In this document: one piece after another, positions 1-10,713 of the stretch | Layout: each line of letters starts with the position of its first letter | Numbering within the stretch: the first letter of the stretch is position 1 | Source of the DNA: Apoderus coryli | Taxonomy: Eukaryota > Arthropoda > Insecta > Coleoptera > Attelabidae | Reading direction: 5' to 3' | NCBI GenBank assembly: GCA_911728435.2 | Contig: OU452200.1 | Coordinates: 39,385,715-39,449,714 of the forward strand | DNA length: 64,000 bases | Notes under the pieces: generated by a model | The model's input: the letters and a program-made list of their open reading frames with translations, nothing else | The model's database searches: none | What the model was told of the DNA's origin: nothing | Translations under genes and position numbers: made by a program

Positions 1-840
1 GACACCCTGTATCTCAGAAACAAAGAGTCTACGGATATGGTTATATAAGATTTTCATCTTAAAAAATTATATTCTATAAGTTGTTAAAGTCCTGCTATAA
101 AAACCTGATTCAACCAGTATATATTAAATTTTTTCGCACTTACCTATTTACACCCTGTATGTAGGTAATCTAAAATAATTACTTTTCTTGTTACAGAGGT
201 TTTCTCATAGGCCATTCAAAAATTTGGCATGCATTTTGTATTAATGTCGAATCAGAATATGTCAATACAAAAAATACTAAACCACACCAGCGTAAATTAC
301 GCTGATCAAATGTACCTAGGAATAAGGTCGAAATTAAATTACTGAATATAAAATATTAATTGAATGACGTAAATAGTGAAAATCAATCTAAGTAAGATTT
401 ACATTTTAAGGCCACAAACTTGCTCCCTAACTTAATAGAAACTATGTTACAAAAAATTAATGATGGACCGAACTTGACCGCAGCCAAATTGTTTTTCGGA
501 ATTTCACAACACCAATTTTCAGTTTCGTTTCAACCCCTTGGAAAAATCACAGTTACTTCAGCTTAACTTTGTACACGTTGAGTCAAATTAGATGCACCCT
601 TATGGAAACTCCCTTTATTCGTAGTAGAGTTAGTGTCAGTGGTGTAAACAGAATTTCGATATATCTAACCCTTTGGTCGCTATAGAAGGCTTTTCTAGGT
701 TTTAGTCAAATTCTTTGATGGCTCATAATTTTCTTGATAATAAAGATAATTGATTTTTGAAAAAACCTTCTTATGACAGTTTTCAATGTGTAATAATCTG
801 GTGTAGTTTATTTTTAGACAGGGTGATACATTTTTAAAAA
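1..840. other. AT-rich non-coding stretch
   Basis: No gene is visible. The word CACCCTGTAT occurs at 3-12 and 151-160; it is the reverse complement of ATACAGGGTG, which ends several repeats in this window. The window therefore opens in, or at the edge of, a dispersed repeat whose other copies lie near 16850, 46740-47030 and 63480. Confidence 0.6.
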
Positions 841-842
841 TA

Positions 843-1146
843 TATATAGAGTGAGTATAAAGTGCGGAAACCCCTGTATATTTCCGAAAATAATTGTTAT
901 TTTGAAAAAAGGTTAAAAGAAAAGTTATTTGGTATAATTTTTGGCACAACCAACCTTCAATTTTTATAGCATTAACAGCTTTGTTGATATGGCAACCAAC
1001 TTTGTTTTTTTTTAAACGACATGGTATATTTTTCTTTTCATTTTTAGGTAGACCATTTATTTCTGGATACGACAACAATTTTTATAGGGTTTCATTAGAA
1101 AATAATTGAGAAAAGGGGTTTTCACACTTTATACTCACCCTGTATA
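843..1146. mobile_element. MITE with ~31-bp TIRs ending in ACAGGGTG-like words
   Basis: The left end (GAGTGAGTATAAAGTGCGG at 849-867, then AAACCCC) and the reverse complement of the right end (GGGTGAGTATAAAGTGTG, then AAAACCCC) match over about 30 bp, so this is a ~300-bp inverted-repeat element. The right end is the CACCCTGTATA word that recurs through the window. A long open frame on the minus strand here is AT-rich and matches nothing known. A flanking duplication was not settled. Confidence 0.65.
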
Positions 1147-1560
1147 GTATCTAAGTTGACTACATAAGGATATATTCGGCTTTGTAATAAAAAGTAGCCT
1201 TCCTAGTAACATCAAATTTGGCAGATGTGAAATACAAAATTCTAAATTATTCCTTTCCTTTAACGAATCTACTGCCTGTTTTTCACCACAATTTCGAATT
1301 AGTCACATCCTGCAGCAGCCAACTGTTATACCATCTTTAGAGGAAAAAGTAGTCTTATCATGCGCGAGACGTCAGTCCCAAATTTTTATTTACGACACGA
1401 CCACCTGTAATATCCGCAGGTGAGTGTGGGACTCGAACTTGGGAAGGTGTCCCTGCTAATACCCACTAAAACCTCTCCGGGGAAAGGAGCTATCTAATCG
1501 CCGATTTCTGGAACGATGACTTCTATTCCTCCAGGAGCTCCTGAAGGTCTATCTATCGAC
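1147..1560. other. No gene recognised; possible LINE 3' UTR on the minus strand
   Basis: The sequence lies downstream, on the minus strand, of a jockey-like reverse transcriptase end. From about 1310 it is richer in GC than the flanks, which would suit that LINE's 3' end, but no tail or target duplication was identified. Confidence 0.35.
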
Positions 1561-1730
1561 AGATTTCTCGTCTCGTCTGCTGCTATATGTGTCTGCTAGT
1601 AGTTTGGAACTTCTGACGTTTTTTCCGCATGGATTGTGTCTGTTTGCACGCCGCTAGAATTGACGTTGTCTTCACCCTATAGAGCCTAGGGTCATAGTTG
1701 GCATCTTGGCCTCTTGAACCTTGCTTGTTC

Positions 1731-1950
1731 CTAGGGGTCGTAGTCCACTGCTGCTCGCAGAAGTGGATTCTGATGTTGATCTGCCTTTTCAAAGACCGAT
1801 GTTGCTTGCTGTGCGAGATATTCCGTCAAGGAGTTGATATCTAAATCCCTACGAAGTCGGTCGTTCCTCATGAACCAGCATAGTGCGTCTAGTGCTATTC
1901 TGATACTAAGACCGTTCCACTTATACACCACTATATTCGTCAAAAAATTC
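1731..1950 (-). pseudogene. Jockey-clade LINE reverse transcriptase, C-terminal end
   Basis: The minus strand reads WFMRNDRLRRDL, then a segment ending QHQNPLLRAAVDYDP and a stop. This follows the C-terminal pattern of jockey-group non-LTR retrotransposon proteins: R-N-x-x-L-x-R-D-L, about 25 residues, then H-x-N-P-L-L. Only about 70 residues remain and nothing of the RT core is present. The frame next to it (1583-1792) carries further coding-like text, suggesting a frameshift. It is a dead fragment; the clade is inferred from this short pattern. Confidence 0.55.
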
Positions 1951-2199
1951 TTCCTACAACAGACTCGCGCACAACTCTCCTTAGAAAGTTTTTTAAAGTG
2001 ACTTCTCAGTTCTCTTCCGTCGTTAAAATGAAATATATTAAGTGGTGTGGTAAGAAGTCTGCATTAAGTCACCAAATAATCAACAAAGTTTACATATTTT
2101 GTCTTACTTACCAATTGATGGAAACTGATTCAACATTGTTTCTGGTGCTTTGGGCAACTGTGGACCCTACCCCGTTCCCAGTCAATTAATTCTACTTGC

Positions 2200-2560
2200 A
2201 GAAATATAGAATTTTAATTTCAGTTACGAAAATACTTAACGATTAGGTATTTCAACTAAAACGTAATTCGTTTTCAATAAATATTAAATTATAATTACAT
2301 TTTTCGAATATTTATTATCCTGTTTTTATATACGTATGTACGTACTTGAAAATAAATTATTACTGGCAGTAATTTTGTTTTGACATATTCTGCTGAAATA
2401 AATTAAATTATTTTTTGCATACAAAATTATTTGTAATAAAATAAAGCTAAATACTATTCAATTTTAATTAATTTAAAATGTAATTATTTTTTCTGAAGTT
2501 TAGGGAGTTTATTAAAGCTAGGTCTCTATTAAGTTGCACTCAAAAACTTTATAATTTTAC
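2200..2560. other. AT-rich stretch without a gene
   Basis: Low-complexity AT-rich DNA; nothing recognised on either strand. Confidence 0.6.
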
Positions 2561-2689
2561 TTCAGGAGTTGGGTTGAATATACCGTTGCCTGACACTCTT
2601 TGTTCCAACAGCCCTGTGCTATTCAATAGCTTATTTGTTTATCCTAAAACGAAGTCACTATATTTGGAGTCAATCAAAAAACAGAAATT

Positions 2690-2890
2690 GGTTTTCGATT
2701 GCATCTACCGCTTCTTCAGTCGACGAAAATTGTTGGCCACGCAATTTATTCTTGAAGTTTGGCAACAACAAAAAAATCATTCGATGCCAATCTAGGACTT
2801 TACGGCGGTTGACCCATCAATTAGACTTTTGAAGTGTTCAAATGGTCCAATGTTTGATGAGATGTGTGTTGTCCTGATGAAGCATGATCA
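2690..2890 (-). pseudogene. Mariner-like transposase remnant
   Basis: In broken frames the minus strand gives PRLASNDFF, aligning with the S-P-D-L-x-x-N-D-F-F block around the third catalytic aspartate of mariner transposases. TEEAVDAIEN-like text follows, as in the better preserved copies at 21530-21910 and 44109-45303. A degraded equivalent of the second catalytic block (HQDN) lies just upstream at about 2870. Several frameshifts; non-functional. Confidence 0.5.
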
Positions 2891-2899
2891 GTCGACTGA

Positions 2900-3640
2900 T
2901 TGTTTATTTTATTTATTTCACCAAAGACTTCGTGCAAACAAATAGGCCACAGTTTTTCTAAATAATCAGACGCCCATTTGTTTTACACGCCGTTCCCTAT
3001 TTAAATTCTGGGAGTGGCACAGCATCGAATGGGATATTTCACACAAGAATTCCAATTTTACCAAAATTCGAAACGGGTTAGGCTAAGCGCATACTGGAGT
3101 TGCGCGCAAAGCAGAGATGAGAGCAGCGAGCAACGCGACGGAAACACACCAATGTTTTCCTGTTTGAACACGCATACTGTCGGCGATGTAAGCAAGCGTG
3201 TATAGTCGAGCAAACGACGTGATAAAAAATTTGTGTTTTCTCTGATCTCATCTTTGTGCATTTAAAATGAATATTGAGGAATTAATTTGTTGCATTTTTG
3301 TAAAAAAATGCTCTGTGGGGCCAAAAACTGCAAGTCGTTCTGTTTTCTGTAGGATCGAAAGGATTTTGGTTAGAATTTATCAATTTTTCCAATAACTAAT
3401 GTTCGATTCCCTCCAAAATATAATCGGAAGTGGTAATTCTTCTCTTCGTATATGACTGTCAACTATTATTAGTCTTTCGAATGTGGCAGGTTTTAGTAGC
3501 CTTCTTTGTTCATTAAAAACATACCAAGACTAAGACTCTTCAAATATTAATTAAATCATTGAATTACGATGTAAAAGCGACTACTGAACTCCTCAATTTG
3601 TGCACCAAAACTCATTCATCGTCGCTTGACTTTATTCAAG
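2900..3640. other. No gene recognised
   Basis: Between 3010 and 3260 the GC content rises and both strands have open frames of about 65 codons, but neither resembles a known protein or has convincing splice sites. The rest is AT-rich. Confidence 0.5.
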
Positions 3641-4014
3641 ACCTAAGTAACTATTCTTAATGACCAACATCACGCATGTCGTTTGGCATGCATATAGCCC
3701 TTCATATTGTCATTGTGCCTAAATTTCATAACCCATCAGGCAACGAACAGGTTTCAATTTTAATGCTTTTCTTTGGTATAGGACGCTATCATGTAAGCCC
3801 TAAGAAACTATTCTAAATGACGAATTCCCCGCATGTCGTTTGGCATGCAGATGGCCCTTCCTAATATCATTGTCTTGCTAAATTTGACAACTTATCAGGC
3901 AACGAAAAGGTTTTAATTTTAATGCTTTTCTTTGGTATAGAACGATATCATTTAAGCCCTAAGAAATTATTCTTTATGACGAATGCCTCGCATGTCGTTT
4001 GGCATGCATATAGC
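3641..4014 (+). repeat. ~158-bp tandem satellite, about 2.4 units
   Basis: Units begin at about 3644, 3801 and 3960 with TAAGNAAnTATTCT. Each contains GCATGTCGTTTGGCATGC, an imperfect inverted repeat. Units are diverged by about 10-15% by eye. Another 1.2 units lie at about 22565-22755, so this is a dispersed short satellite array and not a single local duplication. Confidence 0.85.
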
Positions 4015-4290
4015 CCTCATTTGCTCACTGCTCCATTATGCGTTTAGCATTAATCGGCACCCTCTTAAATAAATCCATGGTTCAGATGCGCAGTTCAGGA
4101 TAACACCATACATACCTTTAAAAACGTCAAACTGTGAGAAGTGTATATTATCAATTCTTTGTTCATTATTCAGTAAAACTGGTAGGAAATAGGAGCATTG
4201 AATCTGACAGCATGTTATCATTTGTAACATAAAAGCTTAGGCTCAAAAATAACTATCTTTAATCTACCATGACTTCATTCAATCTGGCAG

Positions 4291-4643
4291 GTGTCTGCTG
4301 GCCTTGACCTACTATGACTCCGCCGCCATGAGGCCGGAATCATACGACATGGCCCTATTCGGTATGGTGTGGTTGCTGCGCGTACGCAGCGAAATGAAAC
4401 GGTGTGCGAAATGCCGACGGCAAGCGGAATCACACGAAGCCGAATTGTTGAGACGAAGAACGCATGGAGAGGGACTGCATTCTGTAACTGCTGCCGCTAG
4501 TACATCAACAGTACTGACATTGGATACTGTGGGGGGTAGTGGGGGTGGTGTGATGCCCAGTGAGGCACCAGTGGGGGAAGTGTTAGTGAGGGGTGTGCCG
4601 ACGACTTTTTGTGAAGTGCACGGATTTAATCCGGTGAAAAAAG
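4291..4643 (+). CDS. Internal exon of an unrecognised host gene
   Basis: A 353-nt open stretch, clearly GC-richer than its surroundings, starts after a good acceptor (AATCTGGCAG at 4281-4290) and ends at a strong donor (AAG then GTAAGC, from 4644). The frame starts with one base of a split codon and leaves one base at the donor, so both introns interrupt codons. The product begins CLLALTYYDSAAMRPESYD, then a short hydrophobic run (MALFGMVWLL), a basic Cys-containing segment (RSEMKRCAKCRRQAE), a low-complexity Ala/Ser/Thr/Gly linker, and FCEVHGFNPVKKG. The hydrophobic run followed by basic residues suggests the cytosolic edge of a membrane segment. I do not recognise the family, and no neighbouring exon is visible here. 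Confidence 0.7.
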
Positions 4644-5378
4644 GTAAGCGATCTAGTACCACTAGAGCAAAAATTTTATTTAGTGAAATCCAATCCACTA
4701 ATGAAATTTTCACTCATTTATTAATTATTAGACTCACGATAAGAAATAATTTTGTCATAATAATTGTGGGAGTATTTTGAATGACTCTTCCACATATGAC
4801 TTTAAGCAAATCGCACGATCTTGGTGGCCAATTCACGTCACCATGTGAGTGGTAAACATAGAAATGTCATCTAATTTCAATGTTTGTCTTCATAACATAA
4901 AGGTCAATATTTACCTTTTTAATGACAGAAGGAGTGCATGTAAACAAACGTCAGTGGCGTAGTATAATTCTTTTGAAATCGTGGTTGCAGTTTACAATAA
5001 TAAATACATACCTACGCAGGAACTGTAGCATTTTTTTCAAATATAATTTAATAAATAATAGATGTCTGGGATTAAAAGGAAACACTTTCTATATTATGAA
5101 AATATTTATTATTAAAAATGCAAAGGTATATAATTATGAATTTGATTTTACATTTACTAATTATAAGAAACCACATTTCAAATGAATCGTTTTCTTTCCT
5201 ATACCTGAGAAACTGAATCTGTTTCCACTAAGTTTAGACAAGATAAAAGTTATTATGAAACCAACAAACAAAACTATTTGGATGGTTCTCAAATAAAACT
5301 TCGACGGTTCTCAAATTATTGCAATTGATTAGATTCTTTAATGATTACGTATGGCAACAATACAATTATTGATATAGG

Positions 5379-5478
5379 GTTTCAGAGGAACTTGCTGTTA
5401 ATGTGTCACTTTTTGATATGTCCATGATCTCCACATTATGCTGGGTCAGGCTGAAAAAAAAAATAGCACAAATTTTAA
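5379..5478 (+). other. Exon-like segment VSEELAV, first of a pair
   Basis: After an AG (ATTGATATAG) an open frame reads VSEELAVNVSLFDM and continues to a stop near 5490. The segment at 5555-5632 encodes a related peptide, and the nucleotide differences within VSEELAV fall at third codon positions. The copy at about 40556 in the second dispersed repeat has an early stop. It may be an exon or a captured gene fragment; no parent gene recognised. Confidence 0.4.
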
Positions 5479-5554
5479 TTTATTGTTGCGATGACCAGTA
5501 TGTATGTGATTAGAATAGGTTTGCATATATTTTTCTTCCTCAACTTCGGACGCA

Positions 5555-5632
5555 GAGTTTCTGAAGAACTGGCTGTAACTGTCATACTTTTTGCCACCTC
5601 AGCTGTAGACGCTAATCCCAGGATAAAATGAG
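5555..5632 (+). other. Exon-like segment VSEELAV, second of a pair
   Basis: A pyrimidine-rich tract and GGACGCAG acceptor precede a frame reading VSEELAVTVILFATSAVDA and ending at TGA (5630-5632). Compared with the segment at 5379-5478, four of the seven VSEELAV codons differ only by silent changes, which is what selection on a protein leaves. If real this would be a terminal exon. The gene is unknown. Confidence 0.4.
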
Positions 5633-5696
5633 GCTCACAAATTACAACAACAGGTTAAATAACGCCTTGTTATTTATTGTTAAATATTTTTAAAAA

Positions 5697-5735
5697 AACA
5701 ACGTTTCGGCAACGTACATCTGTTGCCTTCTTCAG
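5697..5735 (-). ncRNA. Hammerhead-ribozyme-like core, stem I missing
   Basis: On the minus strand CTGAAGA (fits CUGANGA) is followed by a 6-bp stem II (GGCAAC/GTTGCC), then GAAA and CGTTGTT, which allows a tiny stem III and a GUU site. The sequences outside do not pair as stem I. Probably a decayed relative of the ribozymes elsewhere in the window. Confidence 0.45.
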
Positions 5736-6443
5736 GTAATTTACATACAAAAATCGTCTAGTGGACAACTAGTGTTTTCTAAATATTCTAATGTCTCTTT
5801 GGGCGAAATGTTGTCAGCAAACATAAGAACTTTTAGTGATCGTTTCAAATCTTAAACCAAGCGAAGTACACCACACCCTTCTAACGGCTTGATCATAGGG
5901 AAACCTACAAGAATTATTTTACTATTATTAACTAGTATAAACTGTGAGAGCCCTTATTCACTCTAATCTCCAACGAAAACGAGTAAAAGTTCGTACGTAT
6001 CTCCTCCGAAGAAAAACAATTGTAAAATATGTCATGTGTTTTTACATACAGTTAAATATTGAGAATGTGCGGTAGGCTACTTTTGGTGAGGCTCCTTTGT
6101 ATAGTAGATTTAAACAACTCATGTTAACTGCTATCGCTGCAAAATCGCAAAATCTACGCCATTGTAGTTACTTGTGATACGTAACTTTACTCGGAAAATC
6201 ACTCGACATGCAAACTAAGCACTTTTTTCTCCCCATTATTTAAAGGAAAACCAGTTTTACACACTACAAATGCAGTAAAGTGTAAAATTCACTTAATTCG
6301 GTTTATAAAACTGTACGTAGCACTACTCGCACCCCACATGTCAACGTGAAGTGTAAATAATAAACAAATCCCTCCGCGGGGTTGTCGCACATTTATAGCC
6401 GTAGAACTGTATTTTTGTGAATCATATTATATTTGATTGATTT

Positions 6444-6925
6444 CCTGACGTTAAATATTTATGAACATAGCCGAATACAAAAAGAAATATTATAAATATT
6501 GTATAGTTCTGCAATGTAAGAACACTGTGACCAACCCTAATAAAAATTTACACTGGGATGTTAAATACGAGTTCTGATTCTATGAATAAAACGAACAATT
6601 TGCAACATTGTTAGATTTTATTAGTAAAAAAGTAAGGGTTATGTAGGCTACAAACATTTTTGTGCGGCACAACGTCATGGTGATTTGTCATCAGTGAATA
6701 ATAACCAACAGGTTAGATACATGCCGCCAAAACAACATGGAATCTTTGGACCCTTTGTTAGCATTATTCAACAAACATAATAGGTATCACCTCTAATCAG
6801 TGAACATTCGTTCTTGTGCCTTGTGAGAACATATAAGTGCCATCGACTTCTCTCTAACGTTGTCAATACTTTTAGATTAGGACTTCTTCATTTGATACAA
6901 CTAGAAGAACAGCATTCAATGATTT
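6444..6925. other. No gene recognised
   Basis: AT-rich sequence between the dispersed repeat and the hairpin element; nothing supported. Confidence 0.6.
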
Positions 6926-6930
6926 ATTAT

Positions 6931-7160
6931 ACAGGGTGAGTCACCCTAGATGCGATGGTCTACATTGGCAAACCCATTCAGATTTTCAAAATTCTTTCAA
7001 CGTCTTACATTCTAAAAAAAAAACTAGTTTTACGTTTTGAGTTTTTCAAGATCTATTTACATCTTGAAAAACTCAAAACGTAAAACTAGTTTTTTTTTTA
7101 GAATGTAAGACGTTGAAAGAATTTTGAAAATCTGAATAGGTTTGCCACTATTTAATTCTT
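6931..7160. repeat. Repeat with an 86-bp-arm near-perfect hairpin
   Basis: It starts with ATACAGGGTGAGTCACC, shared with 8799. Arms 6967-7052 and 7061-7146 are reverse complements over 86 bp with one difference, including matching runs of ten A and ten T, around an 8-nt loop (CTATTTAC). Near-identity means a recent event or gene conversion. A transcript would form one long duplex. Confidence 0.9.
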
Positions 7161-7506
7161 CGATTTTGTTTTAATAGTGTAATGTTTGCAATTAATAGAG
7201 ACTTACCGGGCAGCAAGTCAGTATTACTGCCAACGCTATTTTGACATGTACGCATGCGCACTTAGAGACTTAAATAGTGCCGTCCTTAATAAAATACTGA
7301 CTGCCAGTATTTATGCGAAATAGTGACCGTCGTTATTTCAGATATTGGACAGAGATAAACTAATCAAATTAGGTATTTGTCTTTTTCTTTAATTTCAGAA
7401 TCGTAAATGTTTGTTAATTTGTTGGTTAGTTTACAACCAAATCAGTTCGTAATTCAATTAGTAGTAGTTCAGTGAAAAAATACATAGTCTCTGGTACTGT
7501 GTGTTA

Positions 7507-7745
7507 ATGATGGAGAAGAAATATAGTTTTAAAAGACTAAGATTTAATTACGAAGATGACGTAGCCCTACGAAAAGAATTCATCAGTATAAACCCTATTA
7601 TAAATGCCCAGGTTTGGGAATTGATTCAACAACATTTAATGCAGTTATCAGGAAAAAACTTTCTTATTAAAACTTAAAGGCACACTTAATGAAATTAGTA
7701 GAGGATTTTTTAAAAAAAGCTGCTGTTTTGAGTTTCTGGTAAGAT
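7507..7745 (+). pseudogene. Myb/SANT-like DNA-binding ORF remnant
   Basis: From ATG 7507-7509 the frame gives MMEKKYSFKRLRFNYEDDVA, then KEFISINPIINAQVWELIQQ and SGKNF, resembling the N-terminal Myb/SANT-like domain of repeated insect proteins (basic start, Arg-Phe-x-x-Glu-Asp-Asp, Trp about 25 residues later, x-G-K-x-F). A stop cuts it at 7674-7676. In the next frame the text continues (LKAHLMKLVEDFLKKAAVL) to a possible donor CTG then GTAAGA at 7740. A one-base deletion thus separates the halves. It probably belongs to a DNA transposon; the rest was not found. Confidence 0.45.
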
Positions 7746-8486
7746 TGATCTTTACAATTGATAATCGGTAAATACTTACCCGGAGATGATCCAATCAGCA
7801 AATTGTTTTTTTTTCAAAAAATGCATAAATATGGCATTTAAAATTTACCTTGAACTCCTTTGCAAATTATGTAATAATTTTGTTCTATAGGGCTTGTTTT
7901 ATGACGGAGTAAACTTTTTTAGATTTGCAGGATCTCGACGGATTTTATTAAAAGAGCATCTGCAGTGGCAGCTGTTAAATCCTGCTAGTACGAGCAATAT
8001 AATACTCTGAACAACTTGTTTCCATATTTCCAAAACCAAGGACAATATCTAGAATTGGCCTTATTTGCGAACTCGTAGTAAACCGAGTTTAAAGGTCAGA
8101 GTATCTTAAGGAATGTGACTCATCAAGCTGAATGACTGTGCAAAAAATCCAACTCTGTATTCCTTCAAATACCGAATAGAGTATGAGGGTGTCTTCACCA
8201 TAATTGTCCCAACTCCTTCAAAACTAACTTTATGCTACACCTCATTTATCCATCATATACAAAACAAGCAAGTTCTGCTCCATACAAACCCTTTTGTACG
8301 GTGAAATCGTATGGTCTCTATAACAGAAGTACGCAGAAATACTCAAGCACCCTTTAACAACAACACTCAGAAGTCGTAACTGGCGTAAAGTTTGTCTACG
8401 GATTAATGGAATGCACGTGAGAGCAGAAATTATTTCCCCCTTTGATATACCTACTGTCTACTGTTATTGTTATACAGGTGTATATA
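7746..8486. other. No gene recognised
   Basis: Nothing supported on either strand. The stretch may be the remainder of the element that carried the Myb/SANT-like ORF. Confidence 0.5.
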
Positions 8487-8488
8487 TA

Positions 8489-8621
8489 CAGTGCGTTCAT
8501 TTTAAAACTTAACACGATTTTCAGACAAGGGATTATATATTAAATTAAAATGAACGTGTTTTTGCCGATAGTCATGTCTGCTTAAAATGACGAGGTGTCA
8601 ATTATTAAAATGAATGCACTG
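8489..8621. mobile_element. 133-bp Tc1/mariner-type MITE
   Basis: The ends CAGTGCGTTCATTTTAA and TTAAAATGAATGCACTG are inverted with a single mismatch and are flanked by TA on both sides, the Tc1/mariner target duplication. No coding capacity. A decayed relative lies at about 14225-14310 and a possible end at about 12340. Confidence 0.85.
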
Positions 8622-8798
8622 TATAATAATAATATGGCAAACGGGCATTGTTATATAGGGTCTGACGTGCAAGTGAGGTTATGTTTATAATAAACACATA
8701 GAGAAATGTGGGGGAAAAGCTCGAATAGCTGAGAGGGTAATGAAAGAGGGCGTTAGTATGATGATGTGGTTCAGAGGCGTTTCAAGATATTTCTAATA

Positions 8799-9245
8799 TA
8801 CAGGGTGAGTCACCGTAGACGCGACGGTCTGCTGTGTCGAAATTATTCCGATTTTCAAAATTCTTTCAAATTCTGATTTTGTAGACCTATTAGGACTATA
8901 TTTTAAACTAGGTGCCATTTATACAGGGTATTACATTATCCCGTAGCACATCAAACTTACGTTTCTTTAAATTGAACACCCTATATATTATTTTTGCTTT
9001 CGATTCAGACATCTTATTAAATGATTTTGATATAAGGTTTGTTTGCTCTAAAATGCATACTTAATTAGATATTAATTTTAAAAGTCAAAAAACATGCCAC
9101 ATTATTAGCCATTTTTTATAGATACGCTAATGCGTTCTGCAAAAAGTAGTTATTTCATAAGTTGTACAACATCCTCTAGTAAAATAATTCATTACACATT
9201 GGTTTGAAAAGCTACCCATTATACAGGGTGATGACATTTTGCAAA
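8799..9245 (+). repeat. Dispersed repeat, inverted relative at 53505
   Basis: It begins ATACAGGGTGAGTCACC like the repeat at 6931. The segment 9030-9245 (GATATAAGGTTTGTTTGCTC through GGGTGATGACATTTTGCAAA) matches the reverse complement of 53508-53735 at roughly 80-85%. Non-coding. Confidence 0.75.
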
Positions 9246-9604
9246 CCCGTAAAAATCTTGTTTTTTCAAATGGCAATGGTTTTAAAAATAATGCCAGAAT
9301 AGTATATTGTGCAACGAACATGAAATGACCAATGAATATATTTCTCGTACTCGTATGATTTGCAGCACTCGCCTGCGGCTCATGTTGCAAACGATCATAC
9401 TCGTAGGAAATGGTCATTTCATAAGAGTTTCACACTATATATACTTTTCCTACGACTGTTTTAATGCTTTTGAATAAATTAAACATAATAATTTTTAGGC
9501 AAATATTTGTTTTTAGAAACTTACCTATACTCGCCCTGTTGGCGTAAGTCTAAATACGGTGACTTAAAAGTATTAAATTGACCGCGTGGTGTTAAGCTGG
9601 GTAT

Positions 9605-9816
9605 ATTCACTATCGCTATCACTGTTTTTTTGTCTAAGATGCTAATAAACATAACCTATAATAGAAGAAATGGTCTTGTTTAACGAAACAAGACTTAATT
9701 CCGAGAGTTTGTCTGTATATACCCACACAGAGACAAACTCTCGGATTAAGTCTTGTTTGTGTTGGTAATTTTGTATTATGGGATCATTGCCATTACACGC
9801 AGTCGAGATAGTGAAT
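9605..9816. mobile_element. Small foldback element with a 28-bp central hairpin
   Basis: Outer ends ATTCACTATC and GATAGTGAAT are inverted. At the centre, 9686-9714 and 9731-9758 pair over 28 bp with one bulged T around a 16-nt loop (GTATATACCCACACAG). The size and shape recall a pre-miRNA, but a MITE is the simpler reading. Confidence 0.55.
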
Positions 9817-9859
9817 TGTTGATCACTAGGCATAATACCAAAATAAATTAGATGTCGCC

Positions 9860-10556
9860 AAACACATACTCTTACATAACCTATAATATTTTATGCAGTA
9901 TGCAGTTGACCAAGTAGAGATATCCCTATTAATTTTAGCTGTACCTGTATAAGACTTTATTTTCATTACAGTAAACTGCCACATGAGTTTGAAGCTGATT
10001 TTTAATCAACGCGACGAATACGTGCTGTATCAGAGGATTAACAAAATGTTGTGTAACTAATTATTTTTGACACATTTCAACTATTATTGTAGTGCCGTTT
10101 ATGGACCTTGTTTGTTCGGCACTGGCAACAAATTCAAAACTGTTGTGTGCGTCGGTGGAATATGAAAATGAAATTGTGTGGTTCACGATGAAAGAACGCA
10201 GACTCTTTCAATCGAATCAATCAAATTCATTTGCATATAGCGAAAATTATACAATTTCATTGCAAATGAGCTTAACAATAATAGCAAACAGTAACCAATA
10301 TATACTCATACCGATTTGTATTGAATGATCTTAATTAAATTCCTTGTCAATTTTCACCATCAATCTTATAATAATAATAATAAAGGATTTTTGTTGCATA
10401 TTTAACAAACAAGTAGATTATTTTTTTTATATATACGCAATTGGGCGATATTCAGTACGGTGCTATGCACATTTATGCATATAACCGTCTGTTCAGTTAA
10501 CCCATTGTTAATAAATACAAAAGAAAAATCACACTCACTAAACATTACAGTCAAAT
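9860..10556. other. No gene recognised
   Basis: AT-rich sequence. The open frame at 10092-10328 has no recognisable domain or splice context. Confidence 0.5.
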
Positions 10557-10609
10557 AAAATAAATACTAAGAATTGCTTGTTACATAAAGCAACAAGACT
10601 TTAAGTTAT

Positions 10610-10713
10610 GTTGGAAATTTGTTTCACACTACCATGCTTTCACCAGACGGCCGTTTCGTCGATCCACGACTCATCAGTGGTGATCGACAGGCAGTGTGCC
10701 CCAAATTTCCAAC
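10610..10713 (-). ncRNA. Type I hammerhead ribozyme, copy A
   Basis: On the minus strand: CTGATGA (10677-10671), a 4-bp stem II with loop TGGAT, GAAA (10657-10654), a tiny self-complementary stem III (CGGCCG), then GTC (10648-10646). Stem I is long and two-part: an inner TCACCA/TGGTGA helix next to the core, an internal loop, an outer 9-bp helix (CACACTGCC/GGTAGTGTG with one G-U pair), then GTTGGAAATTTG/CAAATTTCCAAC. All core nucleotides are canonical. Cleavage is predicted after the C of GTC. A tiny stem III is known from the hammerheads of Penelope-like elements and retrozymes, where dimers can form. Confidence 0.88.

Larger units (their letters stand above)
4859..6443 (+). repeat. 1.6-kb dispersed repeat, copy 1
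   Basis: Large parts match 40038-41946 at high identity and in the same orientation: 4859-5548 with 40040-40712, 5868-5925 with 40845-40890, and 6097-6443 with 41581-41950. Between those blocks the copies differ; copy 1 has a private segment at about 5549-5865 and copy 2 one at about 40895-41575. No transposase or RT is visible. Family unknown; a non-autonomous element or a segmental duplication are both possible. Confidence 0.8.

Noticed and set aside
695..1078. 127-codon open frame on the minus strand
   Set aside because: Mostly inside the 843-1146 inverted-repeat element, AT-rich composition, no domain; a chance frame.
1415..1445. tRNA-like B box (AGTTCGAGTCCC on the minus strand)
   Set aside because: No A box, D arm or acceptor stem at the right distance; a chance match or an old scrap.
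4312..4713. 133-codon open frame antisense to the GC-rich exon
   Set aside because: The plus-strand frame has matching splice sites and a protein-like composition; the antisense frame is its shadow.
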